Shown: positions 16,532 to 24,894 of the stretch, piece by piece
Numbering within the stretch: the stretch's first letter is position 1
Layout: each line of letters begins with the position of its first letter
NCBI GenBank assembly: GCA_030745835.1
Contig: JASLNU010000117.1
Span: forward strand, 1-57,032
Source of the DNA: GCA-2687515 sp002687515
Lineage (GTDB): Bacteria > Pseudomonadota > Alphaproteobacteria > Rhodospirillales > UBA2165
Direction of reading: 5' to 3'
DNA length: 57,032 nucleotides
Notes under the pieces: generated by a model
Told to the model about the DNA's origin: nothing
The model's input: only the letters and a program-made list of their open reading frames with translations
Databases searched by the model: none
Position numbers and translations under genes: made by a program

Positions 16532-18367
16532 TCAATCCAACTCGAAGGCATCCTTGTAATCGACCTTGAGGGCGGGATCCTGTTCGCCCTTGTAAAGAAT
16601 AAAGTTGCCGATGGCGAGAAGGTCCAGTTCGGTGCCCATGAAACAATGAAATGCGTCCTCGGGACTGCACACGATGGGCTCGCCGCGGACGTTGAAACTG
16701 GTATTGGCGATCACCGGGCAATCGGTCAGTTCCTTGAAGCGGGTCAACAGCGCGTGATAGAGCGGGTTGGTGTCTTCGGCCACGGTCTGCACCCGCGCCG
16801 AATAGTCGACATGGGTAACGGCCGGAATATCGGAGCGCGCCACGTTCAATTTATCAATGCCGAACAGGGCGTTCTGGTCGGCGCTCATTTCCTTCTGCCG
16901 TTTCTTGGCGACATCGGCGACCAGCAGCATATAGGGGCTGTCGGCATCCAATTCGAACCAGTCGGCAACATCCTCACGGCGTACCGACGGCGCGAAGGGG
17001 CGGAAGGATTCGCGGTACTTGATCTTCAGGTTCAGGGTTTTCTGCATTTCCGGCGAGCGCGCATCGCCGAGGATCGACCGGTTGCCGAGGGCGCGCGGGC
17101 CGAATTCCATGCGGCCCTGGAACCAGCCGACGGCTTTGCCGTCGGCCAGGGCCTGGGCGACGGTTTCGATCATCTCGCCGGTGGCAAGCTCGGTCAGCCG
17201 GGCGCCGGCCTGGCCCAGCCGCGCCTTGATTTCGGCATCCGAGAATTCGGGGCCGAGATAGGAGCCCGCCATGAAATCGCCGCCGCCGTTAACTGCGCGC
17301 GGCTGGTCCTGGAACAGATGGTAGGCGCAAAGCGCCGCGCCGAGGGAGCCGCCGGCATCGCCGGCCGCCGGTTGCACCCAGATGTTGTCGAACTTGGCGT
17401 CGCGCAAAATCTTGCCGTTGGCGACACAGTTGAGGGCGACGCCGCCGGCCAGGCAGAGGTTTTTCGATCCGCCCTCGGCCGCCAGCGCGCGGGTCAATTT
17501 GAGCACGATTTCCTCGGTCACCGCCTGGATCGATGCGGCCAGGTCCATCTCGCGGCCGGTCAACAGCGATTCCGGATTGCGCGGCGGCGCGCCGAACAGC
17601 GCATCGAACTTGGCGTTGGTCATGCGCAAACCGGTGCAGTAGTCGAAATAGCTCTGATCCAGGCGGAAGGTGCCGTCTTCCTTCACATCGACCAGGTTGT
17701 CGAGAATCAACTGCGCGTATTTGGGTTCGCCATAGGGGGCCAGGCCCATCACCTTGTATTCGCCGGAATTGACCTTGAAGCCGGTGTAATAGGTAAAGGC
17801 CGAATAAAGCAGCCCCAGGGAATGCGGGAAATGCAACTCCTTCACCACTTCGAGCCGGCTGCCCTCGCCATGGGCCACCGATGTGGTCGCCCATTCGCCG
17901 ACGCCGTCCATGGTCAATACCACGGCATCGCTGAACGGCGATGGGAAAAATGCGCTGGCGGCGTGGCTTTGGTGATGTTCGGAAAACAAAAGCTTGGTCT
18001 GCCAATCGAAGCCGGAATCGTATTTTTTGAACTCCTTGCGCAGCAGGTCCTTTTGAAACAGCTTTTCGCGCAGCCACAAAGGCATCGCCATGCGGAACGA
18101 GGTGAACCCCCTTGGCGCGAAAGACAGGTAGGTTTCCAAGAGCCGCTCGAATTTGAGAAACGGCTTGTCGTAGAAGGCGACAAAATCGACTTCATGCAGC
18201 GAACAACCGGCGGCCTCCAGGCAATAGGCGATGGCATGCTCGGGAAAGCCCGCATCCTGTTTCTTGCGGGTGAAGCGTTCTTCCTGGGCGGCGGCGACGA
18301 TATGCCCGTCTTCGATCAGGGCGGCGGCGCTGTCGTGATAAAAGGCGGAAATACCGAGAACGCGCAT
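16532..18367 (-). CDS. Carbamoyltransferase, NodU/CmcH family
   Basis: This 611-residue enzyme transfers a carbamoyl group from carbamoyl phosphate to a hydroxyl, usually on a sugar or natural product. It opens MRVLGISAFYHDSAAAL, typical of the TsaD-like N-terminal domain. It has the metal and carbamoyladenylate-site histidines in SEHHQSHAASAFF (about residue 135), the MDGVGEW loop, and LCLAGGVALNC. The C-terminal domain contains EFGPRALGNRSIL and ANTSFN. The start at 18367 is preferred because AGGTGG lies 9 bp upstream; a GTG at 18379 is the alternative. A DUF5989 micro-gene and an SxtJ-type gene follow immediately upstream, a set that recurs in glycan-modification loci. Confidence 0.93.
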   Translation of the reverse strand: MRVLGISAFYHDSAAALIEDGHIVAAAQEERFTRKKQDAGFPEHAIAYCLEAAGCSLHEVDFVAFYDKPFLKFERLLETYLSFAPRGFTSFRMAMPLWLREKLFQKDLLRKEFKKYDSGFDWQTKLLFSEHHQSHAASAFFPSPFSDAVVLTMDGVGEWATTSVAHGEGSRLEVVKELHFPHSLGLLYSAFTYYTGFKVNSGEYKVMGLAPYGEPKYAQLILDNLVDVKEDGTFRLDQSYFDYCTGLRMTNAKFDALFGAPPRNPESLLTGREMDLAASIQAVTEEIVLKLTRALAAEGGSKNLCLAGGVALNCVANGKILRDAKFDNIWVQPAAGDAGGSLGAALCAYHLFQDQPRAVNGGGDFMAGSYLGPEFSDAEIKARLGQAGARLTELATGEMIETVAQALADGKAVGWFQGRMEFGPRALGNRSILGDARSPEMQKTLNLKIKYRESFRPFAPSVRREDVADWFELDADSPYMLLVADVAKKRQKEMSADQNALFGIDKLNVARSDIPAVTHVDYSARVQTVAEDTNPLYHALLTRFKELTDCPVIANTSFNVRGEPIVCSPEDAFHCFMGTELDLLAIGNFILYKGEQDPALKVDYKDAFELD

Positions 18368-18379
18368 GGGCGGCGCCAC

Positions 18380-18529
18380 CTAAAACAAGGTGTAGATAAA
18401 GGGCGCCACCGCCGAGCCTTGGCTTAAGACGACCAAACCGCCGAACAGCACGAACATGACGAAAACCGGCAACAACCAGTATTTCTTGCGGATGCGCAGA
18501 AAGGCCCAAAGCTCGACGATGAATGCCAT
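18380..18529 (-). CDS. DUF5989-family single-span membrane peptide
   Basis: A 49-residue protein starts at 18529 and ends 12 bp before the carbamoyltransferase start. It begins MAFIVELWAFLRIRKKYWLL, has one membrane span (about residues 18-38) and a short C-terminal tail. This is the DUF5989 pattern: a Glu-Leu-Trp-x-Phe-Leu amphipathic start, a basic Arg-Lys-Lys-Tyr-Trp patch and one span. Such micro-genes usually sit between carbamoyltransferase and SxtJ-type genes, as here. It may hold the transferase at the inner membrane, but that is inference. Confidence 0.85.
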   Translation of the reverse strand: MAFIVELWAFLRIRKKYWLLPVFVMFVLFGGLVVLSQGSAVAPFIYTLF

Positions 18530-18537
18530 AATTTATC

Positions 18538-18972
18538 CTAGAACTGCCGGTTCATCGATTTCGGATCGGGCCCCGGCGGAACCCGTTCGATCCAATAGCT
18601 GTCCGCATGCGCATTGAATTTCAGGTGCAGCGGAACCTTACCAAACAGGCGCATAATAAGCCCTGTCGGGGTCACGGTCACGTAAAACAGAAGGCCCATA
18701 ACCAGGGGATTTACGATGCCATGCAGAATTTGACCGAATTTCTGCCACACCGAATTGAGCGGCGCCAGAAGCCGCGGGATAAAAAGCGCCGCCATAAGGA
18801 ACAGCGCCGCCACGATCAGCGCCCACCATACCGGCGGTTCCCCGCCGATCAGCGGATAGAGCGCGACAATCAGGAACAGCACCGTGAAAACGATACCGAA
18901 GGCGCGGTTCGAACTGTGTTTGACCGCGTGTTCCCGCCTCAGGTTTTCGTGGAGATCGAGGTCCTTGTTCAT
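18538..18972 (-). CDS. SxtJ-family membrane protein
   Basis: This is a 144-residue protein with two pairs of hydrophobic segments after a charged N-terminus (MNKDLDLHENLRREHAVKHS). The opening with a Leu-Arg-Arg-x-His basic patch, the FGxVFTVLFLIVALYPL span, and the C-terminal GLIMRLFGKVPL match the SxtJ family, which is named after a gene in the saxitoxin cluster but is widespread beside carbamoyltransferases. I chose the Met at 18972 because the upstream extension to 19077 is unlike the family. The gene is 8 bp upstream of the DUF5989 gene. Function unknown; membrane partner of the carbamoyltransferase is likely. Confidence 0.82.
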   Translation of the reverse strand: MNKDLDLHENLRREHAVKHSSNRAFGIVFTVLFLIVALYPLIGGEPPVWWALIVAALFLMAALFIPRLLAPLNSVWQKFGQILHGIVNPLVMGLLFYVTVTPTGLIMRLFGKVPLHLKFNAHADSYWIERVPPGPDPKSMNRQF

Positions 18973-19163
18973 GCCTAATCCGATGTTTCCGCCGTATCGC
19001 GTTGGCGCGCGCCAACCCAGACCATCAACCGCCCATAATTGCCAGCCGAATATTGCTAAAAGGATAATGGACTTCAATACCGCGCGTGATTTCCCATATA
19101 AAATGTTCGAAGCGTTGGCCCAATCGGTGATAGTCTAGCCGCGCTTCACGAAAGGGATAGGAT

Positions 19164-19583
19164 ATGGACCAAAAACAATATACCGCCGGGGAATGTATAT
19201 TCGAAGAGAATGCAGACGGCGATACCGCGTTCCTGCTGGCCTCCGGCGTGATCGAAATTTCGCGCATCGTCGATGGCGAGGACACCGTGCTCGGGCAAAT
19301 CGAGGCCGGGCAGATTTTCGGCGAGATGGCGCTGATCACCGACCAGCCGAGGACCGCCACGGCGCGGGCGAAACAGGACAGCGTCTGTTTTCTGGTGCCG
19401 CAGGAAGCCTTCCAGTCGGAACTCGATTCGTCCAGTGCCCTGATGAAGTCACTGGTTATCAACCTGATTCGCCATATCCGGTCGCTGATGGATCAGTTGG
19501 ACGATGCCACGAAAAACTCGGCGCCGCCCGACGTGGTGTTCCATCAGCCCGAAAGCTTCAAATCCTATAAGGTGAAAGAGTGA
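19164..19583 (+). CDS. Single-domain cyclic-nucleotide-binding (CAP-like) protein
   Basis: This 139-residue protein is a CNMP-binding domain: the beta-barrel start YTAGECIFEENADGDTAFLLASGVIEI, then the phosphate-binding cassette FGEMALITDQPRTATARA (about residues 52-69), which has the conserved Gly-Glu-x-Ala and Arg-x-Ala-Thr. A C-terminal helix follows, but there is no helix-turn-helix, so it is not a DNA-binding CRP. It probably senses cAMP or cGMP and regulates a partner by contact. It is transcribed divergently from the carbamoylation cassette. A class III cyclase is encoded at 39.3 kb, a possible though unlinked source of ligand. Confidence 0.85.
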   Translation: MDQKQYTAGECIFEENADGDTAFLLASGVIEISRIVDGEDTVLGQIEAGQIFGEMALITDQPRTATARAKQDSVCFLVPQEAFQSELDSSSALMKSLVINLIRHIRSLMDQLDDATKNSAPPDVVFHQPESFKSYKVKE

Positions 19584-19602
19584 CCGCCGGTCACGCCAGA
19601 GA

Positions 19603-20418
19603 TCAGGCCTGTTTGTCGAAAATTAAATTTCTCACCTTGATGCCGCCGCCGGGGCGAAGCCGAAAACCGAAACCGTCCAGCAATTTGTTGATCTCGCCGG
19701 CTTCGATGCGCTCGGGCGGCTGGTCGGCCTCGACGATGATCGATTTGACATAGCGGCCGAGGGTTTCGCCGCCGCCCTTGATGATTTTGGCTTCGATACC
19801 GTCGACATCGAGCTTGATGTAGTCGGGCGGCGGCAGGCGGAATGCTTCGAGAACGCCGTCGATGGTGTAACCGATGACCGATTGCCTGAAGTTGTAATCG
19901 ATGGCGCCTTGAACCGAGCGGGCTTGCCCGAACCCATGCATGGAATGGCCGGCGCCGGTATCGGCCATGTAAAGATAGTCGGCCCCGATCTGGTCGCTGA
20001 GGGCGATGCAATAGGGCTGAATCTTGTCATCGAGCTTGTTGATTTCGATGTTCCGGCATAATGCCGCGTGGCTGGCGGCACCGGGCTCGAAGGCGGCAAC
20101 ACGGATGTTTCTGACATAGGCCGCATACAGCGAATAAACACCGATATTGGCTCCGATGTCCCAAAGCACGGAACCTTCCGGCAGCTGGTCGATCCAGCGC
20201 ACGGTTTCGGGCTCTCCGTGGGTGATCGAATTGGCATCGTGCAGCGAACGGGCGGTCGTCGATTCAAAATCTAAATGCCCGCCCGGCACCGCCATCGATA
20301 GGCGCTGTACCAAGCCTTCCGAAACCAAGCTACGGGTATTGGCCCGCCGGTAGGGCTTCATCGGCAGGGTCAGCAGCTTGACGCCATTGATAAGAAGCTT
20401 GCTTAACGACTTGCTCAT
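19603..20418 (-). CDS. FkbM-family SAM methyltransferase
   Basis: This 271-residue protein has the SAM-binding motif VLWDIGANIGVYSLYAA (about residue 75) and the FkbM family arrangement that follows, including AAFEPGAASHAALCRNIEIN and the IKLDVDGIEAKIIKGG motif (about residue 190), where the Asp-x-Asp-Gly-x-Glu is characteristic. FkbM enzymes O-methylate sugars or polyketides. The Met at 20418 is used; the longer frame to 20541 has no likeness to the family. It lies between the CNB and SGNH genes and ends 19 bp from the convergent CNB gene. A role in the same surface-glycan modification as the carbamoyltransferase fits. Confidence 0.87.
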   Translation of the reverse strand: MSKSLSKLLINGVKLLTLPMKPYRRANTRSLVSEGLVQRLSMAVPGGHLDFESTTARSLHDANSITHGEPETVRWIDQLPEGSVLWDIGANIGVYSLYAAYVRNIRVAAFEPGAASHAALCRNIEINKLDDKIQPYCIALSDQIGADYLYMADTGAGHSMHGFGQARSVQGAIDYNFRQSVIGYTIDGVLEAFRLPPPDYIKLDVDGIEAKIIKGGGETLGRYVKSIIVEADQPPERIEAGEINKLLDGFGFRLRPGGGIKVRNLIFDKQA

Positions 20419-20513
20419 GGGGTTCGATTCCCTAATCGTGCATTGGCAAGGATAAATCCAATTCGGCATGCCGTCACGGTTTCCGCTGGGCGCCAATTCC
20501 GCTAGGTTGCGGC

Positions 20514-21662
20514 ATGCGTCTATTTGCCAGTCTGAAAGCATACCTGAAACCGGCCGCGATCGTTATCGGGATCATCCTGGTTTTGGACCTGGCCTTGGCC
20601 CAGATTTTGAAGCGAGGGACGGAATTTTGGGCGGGCACCTATCCGCATATGGACCACCGGGTCCGCTCGGCGGATTATCATCACACCTTTGCGCCCGGAC
20701 GCGAGGTCATCGAGCGCTGGGGGCGGATCACCTATCGATTCGCCACCAATTCCCTCGGCTTCAAGGACGCCGCGCCGCGCGCGGTCAAAGCCAAGCGGGA
20801 CGGGCCGCGGCTTCTGTTGCTGGGCGATTCGTTCACCGAGGGCGCCGGCTATGGATTTCCGGAAACCTTTGCCGGGCGGATCGCGGCGGCGATGGATAAG
20901 AATGGGGTCGAGGTTTTGAACGCCGCCGTCGGCTCCTACGCGCCGATTATCTATAACCTTAAGACCCGATACTTGTTGGATAAAGTCGGCCTGCAATTCG
21001 ATCATGTGGTCATCTTCCTCGATGTTTCTGACATCTATGATGAAGCCAAGGGTTACCGGACGGATGCCAGAGGCCGGCTGATCGTACCGCCGGAGACGCC
21101 GGAAAAAACGTCGCGCGTCATCGGCCATTTCCTGCGCGACAATTCGATGATCGGACGCGCCTTCACCTTGATCCGCGATCAGCTTTCCGGGGCTCGCAAA
21201 GCGCTCAAGCTGCGCTGGCGGGCGGCCAGCGAAAGCGGCGAAAGCTTTTTCTCGGTCAGCGACGCCGCCTTGCAAATTTATGCCATTACCGACAAGGCGG
21301 CCGGTCGCTGGACCTATGACGACGAGGCCTGGCGGGACCATGGCGCCGACGGCCGGCAAAAGGCGGCCGGCCAGCTGGACCGCCTGTTCACATATCTTAA
21401 AAACAGGAAGATCCCGATGACCCTGGCCATCTATCCCTGGCCGGACCAAATCCTGTTCGACCCGGAAGCGCCCCGGCACCTGGGCTTTTGGCGCGACTGG
21501 GCGGCGGCGCGCGGTATCCAGTTCATCGATTTGTTTGCCGCCTTCACCGATGGCGCCTCGGTCGAGACGCTGCTGCGCTATTTCATTGCCGGCGATTTCC
21601 ATTGGAACGAACAAGGCCATGCCCTGACGGCGGCGGCATTCCTGCGCCAGTTCAAGGATTGA
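20514..21662 (+). CDS. Membrane-anchored SGNH/GDSL-type esterase
   Basis: This 382-residue protein has one N-terminal membrane span (about residues 13-30) and a periplasmic SGNH hydrolase domain. The nucleophile block is LLLLGDSFTEGAGYG near residue 100, and the catalytic Asp-x-His is in FIAGDFHWNEQGHALTAAA near the C-terminus. The invariant Gly and Asn blocks are compatible (AAVGSYAP, near residue 143). Such enzymes add or remove acyl groups on exported polysaccharides. It is divergent from the FkbM gene across 95 bp, and completes a carbamoyl/methyl/acyl modification set. Confidence 0.82.
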   Translation: MRLFASLKAYLKPAAIVIGIILVLDLALAQILKRGTEFWAGTYPHMDHRVRSADYHHTFAPGREVIERWGRITYRFATNSLGFKDAAPRAVKAKRDGPRLLLLGDSFTEGAGYGFPETFAGRIAAAMDKNGVEVLNAAVGSYAPIIYNLKTRYLLDKVGLQFDHVVIFLDVSDIYDEAKGYRTDARGRLIVPPETPEKTSRVIGHFLRDNSMIGRAFTLIRDQLSGARKALKLRWRAASESGESFFSVSDAALQIYAITDKAAGRWTYDDEAWRDHGADGRQKAAGQLDRLFTYLKNRKIPMTLAIYPWPDQILFDPEAPRHLGFWRDWAAARGIQFIDLFAAFTDGASVETLLRYFIAGDFHWNEQGHALTAAAFLRQFKD

Positions 21663-21701
21663 GACGGCGGGGCGAGGCCGGCGTCCCGCCCGGTGCCAAA
21701 T

Positions 21702-24329
21702 CTAGGCCGGCGCGGTTTCGGCCTTGGTGACCTTGACCTTCGCGCACACGTCCAGGTTCAGGTTGGTCGGGCTGGCGTGTTCCCAGTCGACTTCCAGGAG
21801 GTCGTTGAAGAACACGCCCTTGCCCTTGGCCACCGGCATGGTGTCGGCCCAGTGGCCGGCGCAGGCGCCGATGCCGAGCCCCTCGGGGTGGATCGCCTGG
21901 GTCAGGTACAGCCGGCCCGAGACCCGGCGGCCGCCCTCGTTCTCGACATCGACCAAATCGCCGGTCGCCAACCCCATGCGGCGGCCGACGTCCTCGTTGA
22001 TGGCGATGTTGTAGGAGAACGGATCGAGCCGCGCCGCCTCGTCGAGCCAGGCGTTTTCCATGGTCAGACTGTTGGTATGGACGACGTCACGGTAATAGAA
22101 GGCGAAGAAGTCGAAATCCGGGCGCTCGCATTGGTGCGAGGTGCAGGGCAGCCAATCGGGCAGCGGCGAATAGAATTCCTCAGGAATCGGCATCCCCCTC
22201 GGTTCGGCGATGGCGTTGGCCTTTTCCCAGATGGTCGGCATCCATTCCCAATAGATCGGCACCCGCACGTCGACGAAATGGCGCCAATAAACCTCCTTGG
22301 TCTTTTTCGGCCATTTCATGACGCCGTGCTCCTTGAACCAGTCGAGGCCCTTGTCGGGTCCGAACTTGTCCTTCAGGTCGGCGTCGCAGACCTCGGCGAA
22401 GCTGTAGCGCTTGGAAGGGGACAGGCGATTGGGCGGCCTCAAGTCGAGCAGCGCGTTGAAGGCGGCGTTGAGGTCGGGCAGTATGCCGGCGCGGTCGGCC
22501 AATTCGATCAGCACCTCGGACAGTTGGCGCCGCTCGCCCTCGGCCTCGACGGCGGGCTGGCGGATCGGCCAGCACCATTCGCCCTCGCCGGCCGGATGGC
22601 TGAAGATGAACGGGAAGTTGGCGCGTGAATCGCCGGTCTCCAGATAGCTGCAATCGGGAAGCACGATATCGGCGAACTGGGAGGTTTCGGTGAGGAACAA
22701 ATCGAAACAGACGATGAATTTGAACCGTTTCAGCGAGGCCGCCACCGCGTCCTTGTTGCCGACGCTCATGATCTGGTTGGCGCCCAAATTGATCATCATG
22801 TCGGGCCCGTAGTCGAATTCGAATCTTTCCCACATCTCGGGCTGGTCGGAGGAGCCCTGGAAGGGCGAGGAGAGGGCGTGTGGAAAGAGGTCCTGAAGGC
22901 CGAGCTTTTGCGGCATTTTGGGATCGTCTATCGGGAACGGCGCATGCGGAACCACCCACGAGCCGGTGATCATCATGCCGTCGGGATCGGGGTGCGGGGC
23001 GTATTCGAGGCGCCCGGTCTCAGGGTACCCGTCGCAGGCCGGATTGAAGCCGAGGCAGCCGCCCGCCATGTCGGCCGAGCCGGCCAGCTGGTTGAGCAAA
23101 TCTATCGCCAGCATGTTGTAGGCCGAGTTCTTGTGTCCCTGCGCGCCGCGGAAGGCGATCGCCGCCACCGGCCGGTAGGGAATGGCGAGGCCGTCGATTT
23201 CGATGCTGCTGCCGATCCGCGCCTCGGCGGCGAATTCGCCGGCCAGGCGGCGGATGGTCGCCGCTTGGATGGTGGTGATCTCCTCGGCCCGCTCCGGCGA
23301 ATAGGTCTTCAGGTGATCCTTAATCAGGGCGAAGGCCGGCTGGCATTCGACGCCTTCGGCCTCGAAGATGCCGCCCAGGGCCATGTCGGCCGCCGCCGCG
23401 GCGTCGAACGGAACCGCCCGCCCGGCGGCCTCGTCCCAGACCAGGGGCTTGTCGGTGGCGGCGTCCCGCACATAGTGCCGGTCGGGGCCGATCAGGTAGG
23501 GGCCGTTGGTTTTGGCCTTGATATAAGGGGCGTCGAAAACCTGCAATTCGTTGACCATGACATTGGCCATGGCGAGGGCCAGGGCGGCGTCGGTGCCGAC
23601 CCGGATCGGCACCCATTCGGTGCCCTTGGCGCCGACCTGGTTGGCGATCGGATCGACCACCACCATCTTCATCCCGCGCACCCTGGCGTCCGCTGCCTCG
23701 GCCATGTTGGTGTTGGCGACATGGCCGGCCGCGTGGCCCTTGGAGGCGCCGAAGTAGAGGGCGTAGTTGCAGCGCTTGAAATCGGGCACCACCGACCACG
23801 AGGCGTGCATGATGCCGCCGACCAGATGGGCGCCGTTGCCGCAATGCAGGCCGCCGCCGGCGGACGACGTGTTGGTCGCCCCGAAGGCCGAAACGAAGGC
23901 GGTATAGGGGGTCTGCATGGACCAAACGGTGGTGGTCCGCATGATGTAGAGCTTTCGCAGGTCGTCGGCCCGGATGCGCTTCAAATGCCCGGCGATCTCG
24001 CTCAATGCCTCTTCCCAGGAAATCTCCTCCCATCCGGGGTCGACGCCGATGCCTTTTTCGGGGTTGGTGCGGCGCAACGGCTTGTTCACCCGGTGGGGGT
24101 CGTAATGGGTCATGATGCCGCTCACCCCTTTGCCGCAAAGGCGCCCCATGCCGACGACGCTGTCGGGATTGCCCTCGATCTTGGTGATCACGCCGTCGAC
24201 CCGATGGGCCAGAATCGAACAGGACGAGTAACAGAGGCTGCACGCCGACGGCACCCAGGCGTCGTCCCGGGCGACGGTCGGTTGTTCGGCGGTGCCCGCA
24301 ATTTCCTTGTCTCGGCCTAATATGTTCAC
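21702..24329 (-). CDS. Molybdopterin oxidoreductase with complete N-terminal [4Fe-4S] site
   Basis: This is a DMSO-reductase-family enzyme of 875 residues from the chosen start. Near residue 30 is the complete cluster motif CSLCYSSC, with the fourth Cys in GRLCGKG about 35 residues on. A Cys in GGLHCGNGAHLVGG (about residue 145) aligns with the possible Mo ligand of the other molybdoenzyme in this window. The usual cofactor regions follow, including FGASKGHAAGH and MINLGANQIMSVGNKDA. I place the start at the GTG at 24329: GGAAAGGA lies 8 bp upstream, and this start avoids overlapping the MoaD-like gene, while the Met at 24401 would overlap it by 40 bp. No Tat signal is seen. No Fe-S or membrane partner gene is adjacent. 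Substrate unknown. Confidence 0.87.
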   Translation of the reverse strand: MNILGRDKEIAGTAEQPTVARDDAWVPSACSLCYSSCSILAHRVDGVITKIEGNPDSVVGMGRLCGKGVSGIMTHYDPHRVNKPLRRTNPEKGIGVDPGWEEISWEEALSEIAGHLKRIRADDLRKLYIMRTTTVWSMQTPYTAFVSAFGATNTSSAGGGLHCGNGAHLVGGIMHASWSVVPDFKRCNYALYFGASKGHAAGHVANTNMAEAADARVRGMKMVVVDPIANQVGAKGTEWVPIRVGTDAALALAMANVMVNELQVFDAPYIKAKTNGPYLIGPDRHYVRDAATDKPLVWDEAAGRAVPFDAAAAADMALGGIFEAEGVECQPAFALIKDHLKTYSPERAEEITTIQAATIRRLAGEFAAEARIGSSIEIDGLAIPYRPVAAIAFRGAQGHKNSAYNMLAIDLLNQLAGSADMAGGCLGFNPACDGYPETGRLEYAPHPDPDGMMITGSWVVPHAPFPIDDPKMPQKLGLQDLFPHALSSPFQGSSDQPEMWERFEFDYGPDMMINLGANQIMSVGNKDAVAASLKRFKFIVCFDLFLTETSQFADIVLPDCSYLETGDSRANFPFIFSHPAGEGEWCWPIRQPAVEAEGERRQLSEVLIELADRAGILPDLNAAFNALLDLRPPNRLSPSKRYSFAEVCDADLKDKFGPDKGLDWFKEHGVMKWPKKTKEVYWRHFVDVRVPIYWEWMPTIWEKANAIAEPRGMPIPEEFYSPLPDWLPCTSHQCERPDFDFFAFYYRDVVHTNSLTMENAWLDEAARLDPFSYNIAINEDVGRRMGLATGDLVDVENEGGRRVSGRLYLTQAIHPEGLGIGACAGHWADTMPVAKGKGVFFNDLLEVDWEHASPTNLNLDVCAKVKVTKAETAPA

Positions 24330-24361
24330 GGCGAAAATTTCCTTTCCATCAGTCCTTGGTT

Positions 24362-24712
24362 TCAGCCGCCCTCGTCGGCGGCCAGCAGGATCATTTCCCA
24401 TTCGCCCCTATTGCCTTGCGTTTGCAGGGGAAGATGGATGTCTTCGACGGCGAAGCCGTCCAGGAACAGCCTGCAGTTTTTGCTCATGACGCCCGGTTTC
24501 TCCATGACGATATCCAGGAATTCGGAACCGCAACGCCTTGCCAACTCGGCGATTATGTCATTGGCGGTGAAGGTGCCGGACATCTCGACGACCGCCGGGC
24601 GCTCATCGATCAGCACCGCGAGGCCGCCGAAAAGCCACACCTCGATGTTGGTGCACGGCGGGTGCGCCGCCTCGGCGGCGGAAATGGTCGACGGATCCGG
24701 CTTATCCAGCAT
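24362..24712 (-). CDS. MoaD/ThiS-like ubiquitin-fold sulfur carrier with C-terminal Gly-Gly
   Basis: This 116-residue protein has a beta-grasp pattern: strand EVWLFGGLAVL (about residue 24), helix FTANDIIAELARRC, strand NCRLFLDGFAVE and the final strand EWEMILLAADEGG. It ends exactly in Gly-Gly, as needed for activation and thiocarboxylation by a MoeB-type enzyme. It has an extra N-terminal tail of about 20 residues compared with MoaD. It lies 32 bp upstream of a molybdopterin oxidoreductase, so it is probably a dedicated carrier for that enzyme's pterin cofactor. A GGAG ribosome site is just upstream. No other moa genes are adjacent. Confidence 0.82.
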   Translation of the reverse strand: MLDKPDPSTISAAEAAHPPCTNIEVWLFGGLAVLIDERPAVVEMSGTFTANDIIAELARRCGSEFLDIVMEKPGVMSKNCRLFLDGFAVEDIHLPLQTQGNRGEWEMILLAADEGG

Positions 24713-24795
24713 TGGAACTCCAATCCGAAGCGGCGCGGTTCGCCCGAGGCGCGCGATGCCGGGGCGAGCCGCCGTGTAAGGTCAAGACCAGACTA

Positions 24796-24824
24796 ATAAT
24801 AACCGCACAAAATTTCCAGTTAAA
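24796..24824 (-). promoter_or_regulatory. Candidate promoter of the MoaD-like/molybdoenzyme operon
   Basis: On the minus strand TTTAAC (24824-24819) and TATTAT (24801-24796) are separated by exactly 17 bp. They lie 84-112 bp upstream of the MoaD-like start, in the divergent region shared with the UbiD-family gene. Confidence 0.45.
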
Positions 24825-24894
24825 TGAAGCGGCTGGCGTTTCCATCGGGATAAAGAGGCTTTAGGGTTGCTCTTCCACGGAAAGGACGGAACCA

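Noticed and set aside
11426..18427. A 2333-codon plus-strand open frame
   Set aside because: It is antisense to five well-supported genes. Its translation is rich in Gly, Asp, His and Val without domains. It results from strong GC bias at codon positions of the real genes.
16532..18972. Link to saxitoxin biosynthesis, suggested by the SxtJ family name
   Set aside because: SxtJ-type proteins are widespread with carbamoyltransferases; no other sxt gene is present. The name reflects a family, not a toxin pathway.
22878..24320. A 480-codon plus-strand frame
   Set aside because: It is antisense to the second molybdoenzyme and has no protein-like features.
24736..24772. GC-rich imperfect inverted repeat in the divergent UbiD/MoaD region
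   Set aside because: Arms (CGGTTCGCCC, GGGGCGAGCCG) mismatch and lie in very GC-rich sequence; it is not distinguishable from background.
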